Shown piece by piece: positions 12,601-26,700 of a DNA stretch of 64,000 nt; the stretch's first letter is position 1, and every line of letters begins with the position of its first letter. This stretch comes from Diphasiastrum complanatum. Taxonomy: Eukaryota; Streptophyta; Lycopodiopsida; Lycopodiales; Lycopodiaceae. Made by a program: the position numbers and the translations under genes. Location: positions 54,157,539 through 54,221,538 of the forward strand of contig CM055100.1 of assembly GCA_029204225.1 (NCBI GenBank). Reading direction: 5' to 3'. The notes under the pieces were generated by a model, which saw nothing but the letters and a program-made list of their open reading frames with translations, was not told the DNA's origin and ran no database searches.

Positions 12601-15600
12601 GTCCTTTTATGCTCTTGTACGGCTTTCAACCTCGTTCCCCTATCTTTGGTGGACTCAAGGTCTCAAGGTACAAACTGTAGCCGATTTCTTGCATCATATG
12701 CTGGAAATGTTGCAGGTGGCTAAGGGAAGCATTAGATCGGCTCAGGATCGAGCCCGATTCTATATTAACCGAAGCCACTCCTCGAGAATTTGAGATCAGC
12801 GATTGGGTGTATCGTAGAATCCCAAAAGATTCTAAGGTTCTTCGAACGGGGAAATGCCCCAAGCTATCTCCACGATATAGCGGTTCTTTTAAGGTTGTTT
12901 ACAAGATTAATCGGTCCGCTTATCGATTAGAACTTCCCTTTGGAACTATGGTTCATCCTGTATTCCACGTGAGTCGTTTAAAGGAACGACTTGGTGGAAA
13001 GGACAACCTTATTCCAGGAGATGATCTAGTGTTGTTGGAGGATTTGACTGCCTTTGTACCGCATGAGCCTAACAAGATCATGGATACCCGACGTCATCAG
13101 TTGAGAAATCGTTTGATTTTTTTTGTTGGAAAGGTATGATAGATGACGAGGACACCTGGGAAAAGGAAGATGACTTAAGACTTAGATTCCCTAGTCTTCT
13201 CCCATAGAAGGAAGTTTTAATGGGAGAGGGAATGTTATGTACCATAACGGTATGCCCTTCAATGACGACCTCGCAAGGGGCAGGACGCAGATCTGGCGTT
13301 ATCGACATGTTTTAGTGCCATGCATCACCATCCTAGGTGGTCACATGTCGCCGGTGGGACCGTGCTTTATAGGACCCACTATGTTATGCCTATATGTGTA
13401 GTAGCCAGGATGTATCTCCAGGCCAAGAAATGTATGCTAGGGAGAGCCGAGGGTGATGGCTGGTGGTATGGAACGCCAATTATCATCGGAGGCTTGACTG
13501 GGAAGTGGATGTTGGTAACTCCAGTGCATGGGGGTGGGTCGGCAGTGACCTTGTAGATGGGTGGATACGATGCGTCGTCACTGGTATGGGGTGTGCGTCA
13601 TCCTTCAAGGCAATTGGAGATCTAATGGACTTGGCTTGCCATGTGTCGACATTAGGAAAGGGTCAGGGTTAAGTGGGTGCTTGAGGATTATGTATAAGTG
13701 AGCCTAGAGAGAGGCATTCCTCATCATAGTTATGTAGCAGGTGGCTGGGAGGAGACTTAGTGTTAGGGACCCAACTCCCTTGGGTCCCAACCCTAAACTT
13801 GAGATTGGACGATGACTGGGCCTGTAGACTTGACCGTTGACTCGTGAACCTGCATGGTTGCCACGTGTCATGATCTAGGTGTGCACATGGCTTGGAGTCT
13901 CTCTCCTTGGAGGTATACAAGGGGAGGAGGACTCATTTGCCATCCATTTTATCTACCTAGGAGGAGGTGGATGGAGAGCGTGTGCACGGCCAGGATGTAT
14001 GCTAGCTTGAGGCAGGAGATGGCTGAGAGCCTAGGTGGTGGATGGGACACTGTCTAGGATGGAGGTCGGATCCCGCTTGATATGGTCACAGGCCAGGGCC
14101 CCTTGATTAGGTCGTACGGCGGGTTGGAATGTGAATCGTTCGGTCTCCTGTGGTTAACCGGCACCTGGAGGTTTGCAGTAAGTAGTAGTTTGTAACACTT
14201 AGAAACAATGGCCTTATGTGTTTATGCTTGTAACTTAATATGTACTTTAAGGAGAAATCAATAAAGTGGATGTTTGGTGCCTACTTTGGTGTGCTCGGGG
14301 TTGGATTCAGATAGCTTTGTGAGACTGTATAGATGCCAGGAGATCCACCACTAGCTACATTTTTCATTTTGGCAATGGTGTGTTTTTTTTATCCAGCAAG
14401 AAACAGGAAACAATTGTTCTTTCTACGACAAAAGCCGAATACAAAGGCCTATGCTTAGCTACGCAGGAAGTAGTTTGGCTAAGAAGGATGATGGAAGATA
14501 TTGGCATCTTGCAGAGTAAGCCTACAGTGATTAGGTGTGATAGCAGCATCATGTGCCAGTCTTCGCATTAAAACATCTAAACATCAAATTAGCATGGAAA
14601 ACAAAGAAATCAAAAAACTAGTCAAGAAATCAAGAAACTAGATAGATGCTTCACCAAATTAGGCAAAGTAAGGAATCATTATTCATCATTAATGATCATT
14701 CAAAACATAGGGTCTGAATCTAGAGCATGATCAAAGTTCTCATGTGATTTTAGGCACATGAACCACAAAACACCTCAAGAAAGCTCTCCAAGAGAAGCTT
14801 TAAAAACACATAGAATCCAAATTAGAAAAAAGAAGAATAGCCTCCAACTTTAGCACGACCTTAGCTATTTATAGTGGTCCTTTGTGCCTCTAGGAAGAGT
14901 TTGGGGCCTTATTTGGCTAAATTGGGCCTTACAACCATTATTACAGTCGTTGCATTATTCACAAATATAAAGTGGTTCTTTAAGCCACTTTATTAGTTGT
15001 CCCATTGACTAACTATAATCAATTTAGCTCCATGGCTATATTTGGCATTGCAATCGTTAAGCTCATGGGCTAATTACATGCAGCACATGAAACTCCCCCT
15101 AATTAAGCATTTTTGCCCTAAAAAATGAAGACCATGTAATTTTTTGTCGAGTGCCATGCTTCGTGAATCATTTGGCAGCAGTCGAAAATAATCTCTGGCC
15201 ACCTTAAGGTAAGAATGATCTTCCAATGTGATATCTTCTTTGGTAACCATTCTTTGTTGATTATATTGCTGCCTTAGGTTCTGCTTCCAGGTTATTGTTG
15301 TAGAACAAGGTTGTGGCAAGTCTTTTGTAGAAACTAGCGAGCACGGGGCGAAGGACACCCCCACTTGGCTCTGATACCATGTCAAAGTTTGTCGACAATG
15401 GAAAGCGGCAACAATCCGGTCCAGTAGATGATGTCGCGCATTGTGTGCACCTGCGGGCATGTGGGATCCGCACTTGGCTCTAATACCATGTTAGAGTTTG
15501 TTGACAATGGAAAGCGGCAACAATCCGGTCCAGTAGACGATGTTGCGCATTCTGCGCACCTGCGGGCCGAACGTGGGATCCCATCCCCACTGCCTAGCCA

Positions 15601-18600
15601 CCCGCCTCTTTCCCAGTTGACCCCAAAAGGGCTGGTACCAGGGGAGAAGGGTATTATGTCTACTATGAGCTTCTTATATGTGGGTGATGTTTTAGTCTCC
15701 ATTTACTTATGGGACAAATGCACTCTTTTTGGTGCCTTCACGGGAGCAGCCGCTCTGTGCGTAGCTTGCATCCTCCAATAGTGTGCCCGCCTTTGGACCC
15801 TCGATCGAGAAATTTTTTTTTTATTAACTATCATTTTCCGTATCTTTTCTGTTTGAGCTTGGATTTCAACATAGTAAAAAAGCAACATTCATCAACTCAA
15901 CAAGCTTGATATTGTAGAAGTCTTATTTATACCAAAATTTATTATAGTTGCTCTTACTGAAAACCCACGCATATTGTCATTATTCCTATTGATATTGGAC
16001 CTTGTCAAATTTGAATTTCATATTATTTTAAAATTCATCTCAGGCCTACAGTTCACAAATTCCAAACTCAGTTTTTCATAAACATTCCAAATGGATTGGG
16101 ATTATGAACCGGAAGATAACGGTCAGTCATATTGTGATGTCAATTTTGAAAATGAGATGTAGGATTATTGGGATCAAGGTGAGGATTACACCGAAGACTG
16201 TGAGCAAGGTGACAATTTTACTGATGACTATTAGTATCAAGACTATAATGACGATTCTCAGCTTGACCACTACTTTGATTTCCATGACGACTAGCAATAC
16301 GAGGATCAAGATGAACAAGTCATTGATGGTTGGATTGGACTGAAGATGATGCAACGGAACAATTCAATGGTCAAGATTAACTAGAGTCCAATGATGGTGA
16401 ATATGAAGGTCAGAGTCCATTCCAATTTGGTATTGAAGACCAGTCTGAAGCAATAAGTTCGGATGAGCAATACCAGTTGCAATGTGGAATTGAAGACCAG
16501 TACGAGCCCATGGATCAATTCTATGATCTTGAAGAAGTCAAAGGACAACATCATTATTTTGCAAAATAGCATTTCGATCATAATGAAGATGATAATGACT
16601 ATGAGGGTTATGAAGACGCCTATGGGAGTGAAGAAGTTGATGGGGATGGAGAATGTTTTCTTTAATTCACTACAGGTATTATTGGTCCTTCTCAGATGGG
16701 TAAATCATTTTCTTCTACAAATGATTTTAACGAATGAAGGAATATTAGCGTGGCAAGTGAAGTGACAGTTTCTAGTCCCTACGCCAATTTTGTGAGAAGT
16801 CTAACGACATAAGCCGCATTGGAATGGGGGACACAAGCGTTTGAGGGGTCGCGTGAGCATTTTTTTTTAGAGACTCGCACGTGCGAGTGTTCGCACATGT
16901 GGTTAATGTTTTCTTTTTTATATAAAAAGTTTTAAAATATTAAAAAGGTTAAAAAAATTGCTTGGATGGCGCCATAAAAATGGGGAGTCATTATGGTGAA
17001 TATATTTTTTAAAACGGAAACTTCAGAATGAAGTGCGTGAAATTTCTTTGCAAAGAAATAGAACTTCAGAAATGAAAGACTAAAGTTCTTCTCTCCCAAA
17101 AATCTTACCAAAGTTGGGATTGAACCACTTTCACAAGATCTTGCATATCTTCGTTAATTTTTCACCAAACTGGTTGAAAATTGACTCAGATTTAGGCTAA
17201 AACACAGATCTACAATATTTAAATTTACATTAAAAAAATTCGGCCAAAAGTACAGCCAAAAATAGAGCTAACTAAAATTGGAGTGAATTCACTAAAATGG
17301 CTATAACTTGATCATTTTAGCTCCAAATCAAGAAAAATCAGTACCTCCCAAAAGCTAACAGAAAGGGCTACTGATCTAAAACAAGAAATCACACAAAAAA
17401 AAATTGAAGATTTGCAGGTTCAAAAAATTGAGACAATATTTTGAAAATTGAAAAACAAAGAACCAGTGAAAAGAACTCCACTAATGGGGAAAGGATCTAA
17501 TGCTTTCATACCAAATTTGTCATATGCCAATCTTAGCATTAAAACATCTGATCCATTCTTGAACATCAAATTACCATGCAAAATAAAAATATCAAGAAAA
17601 CTAGTCAAGAAATAAACAAAACTAGAGAAATGTACAAAACTTCACCAAATTAGGCAAAGTAAGGAATTAGTATTCATCATTATGATCATTCAAAACATAG
17701 GGTCTGAATCTAGAGCATGATCAAAGCTCTCATGTGATTTTAGGCACATGAACCACAAAACACCTCAAGAAAGCTCTCCAAGAGAAGTTTCAAAAACACA
17801 TAGAATCCAAATTAAACAAAAAAAGAATAGCCTCCAAATCTAGCATGACCTCAGCTATTTATAGTGATCCTTTGTGCCTCTAGTATGAGTTTGGGGCCTT
17901 ATTTGACTAAATTGGGCTTTGCAACCATTACTACGGTCCTGCTATTCACAAATATAGCCCGATTGCTCAAGCCACTTAGTTGTCCCGTTGACTAATTATA
18001 ATTAATTTAGCTAAGACATCCAAAAATCGCCTCTAGAATTTTCCACATTTTGTGATTTCAATGTATTGGAATATATTTGTATGTATCTGATTGCATTGTT
18101 GGGTCTCTTACAAAAAGGGGTTAAAGAATCAATTTAGAGGATGCAGATTGGATCACTCAAAGTTTTACGTCCAAACGTATCAATCCACTCACAGGCCAAC
18201 CAATAATTAGAGTGGCATCCAAATACATGCAAACCATCAATTTTAGGCTCTTACCATTGAATGCCTCTTCTAGTGTGTGATTAGGTACGGCAACGATTGG
18301 GCTTCTATTTTGCAAGAATACGGCCGTTCTCATAGCTTCGGCCCAGAAAGAATTCACAATTCCCATGTGTGCCATCATTGCCCTAGCAGCTTCAACAATT
18401 GTGCGATTCTTCCTTTCAGCTACCCCATTTTGTTGCGGCGTATCAACTTGTGCATATTGTTGTTTGATTCCATGCTCCTTGGAAAAATCAATAAGAGTTG
18501 TGGATCGATACTCACCACCACGGTCAGATCTGAGCACCTTCATCTTGGTACCCAATTGATTCTCCACCAATGCCTTGATGTTTTTGAAGCATCCAAATGC

Positions 18601-20671
18601 ATCATACTTCTCTCTAATTGTGGAGATCCAAGTCTTTCTTGAGTAATCATCAATGAAAGTCGAAAAGTAAAAGGCATTACCAATTGACATTACCTTCATT
18701 GGTCCACATAGTTCAAGCATCCGTTTTGCCCTTTTTGCCCTTTCCTTATTGAACTTCTTCCTGTGTGACTTACCTAGTACACACCATTTGCAAATGGACT
18801 CTTCTTTGTCATCCAAATCGGTAGACTTGTCACCATCTTGAGCTTGCGAAGCAGCCTCAAGCTTTTGAAGTTCAGAAGCCCTAGGCGTCTATGCCATAAA
18901 TCGCTTTGAGATATTCACATTGGTGCAACTACAACATTCAACTTGTACAAACCATAAGTCTTATCACGAAAACCATCAGCAATCACCTTGAAACCCTGTT
19001 TTACATCCTTGAATTGACATTTTTTATTGTTGAATTCTACTTTCAACTTGTGATCCGTCATTGTACCAACAAAGAAAAGATTTTTTTGTAGGCTAGGAAC
19101 ATACAAGACATTTTCAATTACCTTCATTTGCCCATCAAGAAATTGAATAGGTACTGTGCCAACCCCATGGATTTGGCACTCATCGCCATTTGCTAACGCA
19201 ACTTTATCTTCATCATTGGTTAGCTCCAGCTTCTTGAACCAAGATTTGTTGCTTGTCATATGTCCTGTTGCTCTTGAATCCACGTACCAATGCGTGTGAT
19301 AAAAAAAAAAATGTTGTGATGCCAATGCCGTAGAAAATGCTGTGCTTTGATCTCCATTGTCGCTATCAAGATCTTCTTTAGCAAGGTTAGTCAACTGCTT
19401 TACTTTGCCCTTCTTGATATCAGCCTTCTTTTTGCAACAATCTCTAGCACAATGTCTAGGCTTCTGGTAGTAGAAACACTTGCCATTTTTTGTTTTGCCT
19501 GATGAGGATCCTTGATCATCATCATCATCCACATTGCATTTCTTTGGGAATTTCTTAGACTTGTGCTTCCTTTTGGCTAAAATTGCTTGATCTTTTGATA
19601 AGTGTTGTCTAGATTTTACCACCTCTCGCCTCTCTTCTTCCTGTAATAGCATACCAAAATGAGAGCAATGGCTACTTATTGTATCTAGATGTCACGTAGC
19701 GTTAGGGCATGAGTCTCCATGCCTGGATTCACCTACAGAAAGTTCGTTGACCATAACTAGTGACCAATTGTCTCATGTGAAACCAAGCGATCAAATGTGA
19801 TTATAATTGGATTAAATGTATCACCAATACTTTTGGGGTTGTTCTTATTTACCAAGGCCCCAAGAGCGTCAGAATATCAGTAATATGCTCACTTGATAAG
19901 TTATTTAGATCAAGGAAGATAAAAAAATCTACACTTTCTATCTTTGAGCATTATTTACTGTGATTGTGAATGTTACATAATTAAACGAAGATAGGTTCCT
20001 GCATTTTTTGGTCTTCTTTTTCAGAGTTACAAAACTATGACATTTGTTGTCATGTTGGAAACATGAAAACGACAAAACCTGTGTACTTTGCTATGTTGTG
20101 TTTTTTGAGTTTGCAGATGTGGAATGCTAGCTAACTTGTTTGAAGAGAGGAATGAGAATAAGCATTTGACAGAATATTCTTTAGATTTGAATGCAGCTCT
20201 TGTTATTTGGTATTGTTGTTCTCCTTATGAGTATCTATTCACTTGTTGTCTTTTCCAATTACATGTGAAAATGTTAAAGAAAGCTTGCCATTTTGATCCT
20301 TTATAAGGTTGGTTGTATGCCTTTACTATCTTTTGACATTTGACTTTCTATGTGGTTTAAGATCTTCTTTCCAGGACTGCTAATGGATATTCAACTTTTC
20401 ATGAGCAGGCAACCATACAGGGATTTGAGTCGAAGGGGTTAAGTTTGGCAGAGGGAGAAGCATTATTAAAAAAAAGTGTGAGCCTTGCTTGTCAGGCTCG
20501 TGATTCTTTTTGGGAGAAGTATCAAACATGCAAAGAGGGTGAAACTCTAAACTTTGTGATACGTGCCCCTGCATTAGTTGCTGCTTCAATTGGCAGCTAT
20601 GGGGCTTTCTTGGCTGATGGTTCTGAGTACAGGTATAGTTATGAGTTTGCTATCAGCTAGATGGGCTGGGG

Positions 20672-20712
<41 letters not shown>

Positions 20713-23700
20713 GCACATGTGTGAACACATCTACATTGAATGAAGCTATCAGTCTATCATGCTAAAAGAGTTTAGGTGAAGCAAAGAGAGATTGCTGAAA
20801 ATTAGTGCAGCGATTATAGCAATGCTTGCCAGCTACCTCTAGCTTTACCAATACAAAGAAACTTTCATCATAAATTTTCAAAATGTAGCTGACCTTTTTA
20901 TGCCTGGAGAACTGATGGTTGAGCATGCAATCTTTCTTGAGTTCACAGTGGAGACTATGGTCCATCAATGACCCTACAAAAGCTTAAGGACTTTCATCGT
21001 CGTAGACTGCAAATTCTCGCAAATGCTGGAGCTGACTTGTTGGCAATTGAGACTATACCTTCAAAAATTGAAGCCAAGGTCTTTCTATTCGCTTGATGTA
21101 CTTATCTAGATGTTGCTTGGTAATCTGAGAAATAGAAAAACTGAAGTTGAATCTTCTTGGTTGTGTAGGTGAGCTGTTAATATTCACCAAAAGCTACTAG
21201 ATGAGTATGAATTTGGAGCTTCTATTTGCCTCGTGCTTAGCTTGACTTACAAATTGGTGCTACAATACAAAATTCAATAAGATGGTTCTTGTTAGTTATC
21301 TCCTTTTCCAACCTTTTGATGGACATACAAAGATCGCTCTGTTTTCTTCAGATTGTGGTGCAGCTGTATCGCTATGGGGGCAATTTTTCTCATTCGGAAT
21401 TTCTTATTTTTGAGTTCAAAGATCAAGTTTCTTCCTTATTTGTTGCGATAAAACAAATGATAGTATTTTCATTGAGCATCTGATAAGAACAATGCATGAA
21501 TCATAATAAAATTGCTGTATGCTTAGTAATTCCAAATCAATGTTTAATATGAGTTGATTATAGCAATATAATATCATTAGACGATAGTGATCTGGATTTG
21601 CCACCCCCACCCAAATACCCCTTGCCCCTATATGATATCTCAAATACTGTAGGGTACTTCTGCTAGTCTTGATTCTTGAAGTAGGCAAAACAGCATCAAG
21701 GTTTATCCTTTGCAACTAGACACATTGTCGTGCAGCCACTTGCCTATATCGTGTCACAAGAGTGAACTGATAACTCAATTTTCAAGTATGACCGACCCTA
21801 CTCTTCGGCATTGACAAAGTGTGTATGGATATCATAGAATTAGGTGCGCACTATGTAGCATGCATGATGGAGTTCATGGTTTGAGACTTTGTGGGTGGAC
21901 TCCGTAAGGTTGAAGATTGCATGCCTTCTTTGTTATGTCTGATCATCTTAGACATAACATGGATTAAAAGTATGTATCCTTTCTTAGTTTGTTCCATCCA
22001 TGTAAATGTTTTTTTTTTTTTTTTTCAGTAACCTCTTTTCTTGAATGTCTTTATATTTTCTCCTGGCCTTTAGTTGAAGCCCAGAAAACTAAAACATTAT
22101 AATATAGGTCATAGTTGTAGTTGTGAATCGCGATTTTTTTTTTGGGGGGGTTTTGATGGGCATTATGGGCATCAGATTGAAGCTCTTGGCGAGAGCAGTA
22201 CATTTATGTAGGTTGCCAGTATTTCAAGTACAATGTGGTCTAATTCAGGGTAGATATATATAGCTGGAACAATGTTTTACGCTGGATTCGATTCAGCTGA
22301 AAACTGTGACTGTTGAAGCAACTGGCCCTCGGGCAATATGGGTAATTAATTGAAGCCTTAATCAAGGGCAGTACATTTGTGTAGGTTGCCAATAGTTTCA
22401 GGTACAATGCGATCCAGTTCAGGGCTAAAACTAACGTTGTAGGAATGTTCGTGGGCCTGAAGAAAGGTGGTATAGAACAAACATCCACTTGAATTTGTTG
22501 CATACCACTCAATCTATTCAGCTCGAACAACAAGCAAATGCTGCAACTACCAGTCACTCGATCCAGCCACAAGAGAAAGATGAAGCAGCCTTCATGACCA
22601 AAGTTGGAGAACTGCAGGATATCGATTCTTGGTACGTGGACTCGGGAGCAACACAACACATGACTGACCACCGTGACTGGTTCCAAGATTACAAGTCATT
22701 CACCCATTCTAGAGTTGTACAATTAGGAGACAACTCATCTCATACTATCAAGGGTGAAGCAACAAATTTTTGTCCAATGTTCTTCACGTTCCAAATCTTA
22801 CCTAGAATCTGCTTTCAATGGACAGAATCACAAATTCTGGTCATAGGGTCGAATTCGATATAGAGGGTTGTAGTATTCTTGACAAATCTAGGAAAGTTTT
22901 AGCTTTCGGTAGGAGATGTGGCTATCTTTACAAGCTAAGCCATTGTTATTCTACAAACAGTCAAGCTCTTCATACTTCAACTTCTGAATCGACTGATATG
23001 CATGCTATGGCATTTCAGACTAGGCCATTTAAACTTCAGAAGTATTCAACAAATGTCAAATCTGAATTTAGTGCAAGATCTACCATCGATTAGCAAATCG
23101 ACTTCTCTTTGTGAAAGCTATATTATCAGGAAACATGCTAGAAGTCCATTCAATTCTGATTCAGTTCATTCATCTAAAGGTTTGCTAGATCTTGTACATA
23201 GTGACATTTGTGGCCCTATGTAGACTGCATCCACAGGGGGAGCCATTTACTTTCTAACTTTTATTGATGATTTCTCTCGAAGAACTGTCACCTATTCTCT
23301 GAAGAACAAATCTGAAGCATTCAAGTTCTTCAAACAATTCAAAGCATCTGCTGAAATCAGACACAGAGAAAAATCAAGGCTCTACGCACTGATGGAGGTG
23401 GAGAATTTATCTCCACCGAGCGAATGGAGTACACCAACAATTTACAACTAGCTATTCACCTCAGTCCAATGATGTAGCCGAAAGGAGAATCGGACACTGA
23501 TCGAAAGTGCCAAGAGCATGCTGGCCCATGACTCTCTAGAAATTCTGGGCATAAGCTATTACGACTGCTGCCTATCTACAGAATCGATCCATTACAAAAG
23601 CTCTAAGCGGCAAAACACCTTATGAGGTATGGACAAGATCGAAACCCTCACTCAAGCACATTCGAGTTTTTGGATGCATTGCTTACTCTCAGATCCCTGC

Positions 23701-26700
23701 TGATTTAAGGAAGAAGCTAGACGATACTAGCAGAAAATCGATTTTCATTGGCTATTCTCCAAACCACAAGGCATACAAGCTCTACAATCCGAACATGCAG
23801 AAATCGTTCACAAGCAGAGACGTCATTTTTGTGGAAGATCAGTTCTTCGACCACAAGGGAAAAGCTCCAGCAAATTCTGATCCCAGAGTCGAAAAACCAG
23901 CTCCGAGCTCAGGATCGAACATCAGAAAATCGATACAGACTCGAACAGTGAGTCAGATCTTCAACGAGTCGAATTGCATAAGAGGATCGAAATTCAACCC
24001 AAAAGATCGAATCGATCCAGACAGCCTCCATCCCGATTTATGGATTATCCAGCCTGCTATTTTGTGCAAGAACCATGTACTATATTAGAGGCAATGTCAA
24101 CTCGAGATGCTGATCAATGGAAAGCCGTGATGGACACATAATCAGACATGGACTGTAACGGAGCTGCCAAAGGATCAAAATCCGATTCCATGCAAATGGA
24201 TATTGAAAGTGAAGTATGATGCTGAAGGAAAACTAAATCGATACAAGGCTAGACTGGTCGCCAAAGGTTTTTCACAGATTCTAGATCTAGATTATTCAGA
24301 GACTTTCAGCCCTATTGTTAAACATACTTCAATTCGATTATTACTCCTATGCAGCTGCAGCCAATCTCGAAGTCCACCAAATGGACGTCCAAACAGCTTT
24401 TCAGAACGGGACTATCGAAGAGGAGATCTACATGTCGCAACCAGTTAGATACGAGCTCAAGGGTAAGGAGCATCTTGTTTGCAAAATCCACAGGTCTCTA
24501 TATGGTCTGAAACAATCACCAAGAGCCTGGTTTCAGAAGATAAATGCATTTTTAATCGAGAATGGTTTTATTCCAAACTTGGTAGACTTGAATGTCTGTT
24601 TCAAGTCTGTTTCGACTTCCTTCATAATCATCACTTTATATGTAGATGATACGTAACTGTTTAGTAACAATCTAAATCTTTTGAAGGATACAAAATGCAT
24701 CCTAGCCCATGAATACAAGATGACTGATATGGGTCCAGCCCATTACTATCTCGGAATTCAGATTCATCGAAATCGATCCAGCAGACAGATCTATATCAGT
24801 CAACAACAATATCTCACTAACATGCTGGAAAAATATGGAATGACCAACTGCAAATTGAGCTTCTTTCCACTCGACCCCGGTCTGAAACTGTCAAAGGAAA
24901 GGAGGAGATGAAGCAGTACCTATTTCACTCCATTATAGGCTCACTGATGTATGCAATGCTTTGCACTCGACCCGACCTTGCATACTCGATCAGTTCACTT
25001 AGCAAGTTCCAATGAATCCAGGGCCAACCCATTGGAAAGCACTCATGAAGGTCATGAAATATATCCAAGCAACAAAACATCTATGCATCTGTTATGGAGG
25101 CAGCCAATCTGCCAACATCTTGAAGATTATACAGATGCAGATTGGGCAGGAGATATCGACACCAGAAGATCGACTTCTGAATTTGTATTCTTATTTAGTC
25201 AAAGCCTAATCTCATGGAATAGCCGAAAACAGACCTCAATAGCATTATCATCAACTGAATCGGAATACATAGTTGCCACAAATGCTACTAAGGAGGTGAT
25301 TTGGCTGAGGAATCTACAAGCAGATATCGACCTTGCTCAGCTACAGCCAACAACCATATATTGTGATAATCAAAGCACAATCGCATTATCTCTAAATCTG
25401 AGATTTCACTCTCGAAGTAAGCATATCGAAATCAAGTATCACTACCTCAGAGAAAAAGTGCAAAGCAAGGAAGTATCATTGGTTTACTGTAGGACAGATT
25501 CTATGGCAGCAGATTACTTCACCAAAGCATTATCCAAGGAACATCACATTAGATTCGACAACATTCTAAATCGAAAGACCGAAGTTTTTCAGGATCCACA
25601 TTAAGGGGGAGTGTTGGATTTTAATGCTCAGGTCCAAATCCATTCGGTAATGAGCATCTTGAAATCTGTATATACTTATACTACAAAAACAACAGAAAAA
25701 GGGAAGTTTTAATCAGAAGATCGAAATCCAGAATCTGACTTTTTTGATACTGGATCGACTTGACTCGACTCGACTTGACTTTCGACTCGACTCATGAATT
25801 ATTTGATACATAAGAAAAATCGAGTCGGATCTATAAAGTTCGATACAGGGAGAAAATTCGATACATGTATATTTTTGATACTGTTAGTCGATTCCGACCC
25901 ACGTCGTGATCAGAAGGACGACGTTGACAGTGTCCTACTTGTACATAGATTTACTGTTTACAACGATGGCTATCTACTGTAGGACGGCTCTAGTAAATTA
26001 AGTAGATTCAATCTTATGCTTTCAAGTACTGATCACTGATCTGCAATCATCAACAAGTCAATCAAGTGAATCTATAATAAGTCTGCACTTTTAACATCAA
26101 GAAGCAAGTAGTTTGCATTCTAGTCTGACTTTTCTTTCAGACAGAAGGTAGAATCCATCTAGCAACGATTAAGCGACTGAAGCTCTGCATTTCTGCGCCA
26201 CATAGACTCGCGCACTGCTTCACGCTCATGTACGCTATTTTTGATTAATCAAAGGGTGCAATTTTTTCCATACTACTGATTTTGTTCATTTGCACATTAT
26301 TACAGACTGTATTACATCTTGATTCTTGCTGCTACGCTGACACACTTCCGATCCACAACTGTCCGTTGTAAGTTTGCGCTGCTAGTATCTCGATCCAGAT
26401 TTCAATTTTGGACCTCTACCTTGGAACCAATTTCTGATTCCTATTGAGATACTAAGTTCCAACCTTGTGTCAGAACTCGTTTCTGCTACACTAACCGATT
26501 TCCTATAGAAAATACATAGTGAACACTTTTGGACCCCAGAACAATTGAAAGCGTTGTGTAAACACTTCCCATATGTTTTCTAGGCCATATCTACTTTTTA
26601 AATATATAGAAAAATTGTTTTTTTAAAGAAAAAACTACTGATGCAAGCTAGGAAAGACAGTCATCGCTTTTAGAAAGAAGCAGCAAGTTGCTTTGTGTTC

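Larger units (their letters stand above)
8352..13632 (+). mobile_element. Ty3/gypsy chromovirus, internally deleted
   Basis: The 5' LTR is 8352-8788 (TGTTATACC to TTGTAACA). The 3' LTR starts at 13233 (TGTTATGTACC), directly after the purine tract TGGGAGAGGGAA, and is truncated near 13626-13632. The two LTRs share long blocks such as CGACATGTTTTAGTGCCA and ATGTTATGCCTATAT. Between them lie an expanded leader, gag, protease, reverse transcriptase, RNase H start, and integrase C-terminus with chromodomain. Most of the integrase core is missing and several frames are broken, so the copy is dead. It sits in HMT intron 2 in the sense orientation. Confidence 0.85.

Noticed and set aside
16104-16581. 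Hydrophobic Ile/Met/Thr-rich frames on both strands
   Set aside because: Alternate-frame shadows of the acidic ORF at 16091-16665; not membrane proteins.
18277-18642. 121-codon plus-strand frame
   Set aside because: Antisense of the copia integrase, whose motifs are unambiguous on the minus strand.
22240-22686. 148-codon minus-strand frame
   Set aside because: Antisense to the copia protease region, which clearly codes on the plus strand.
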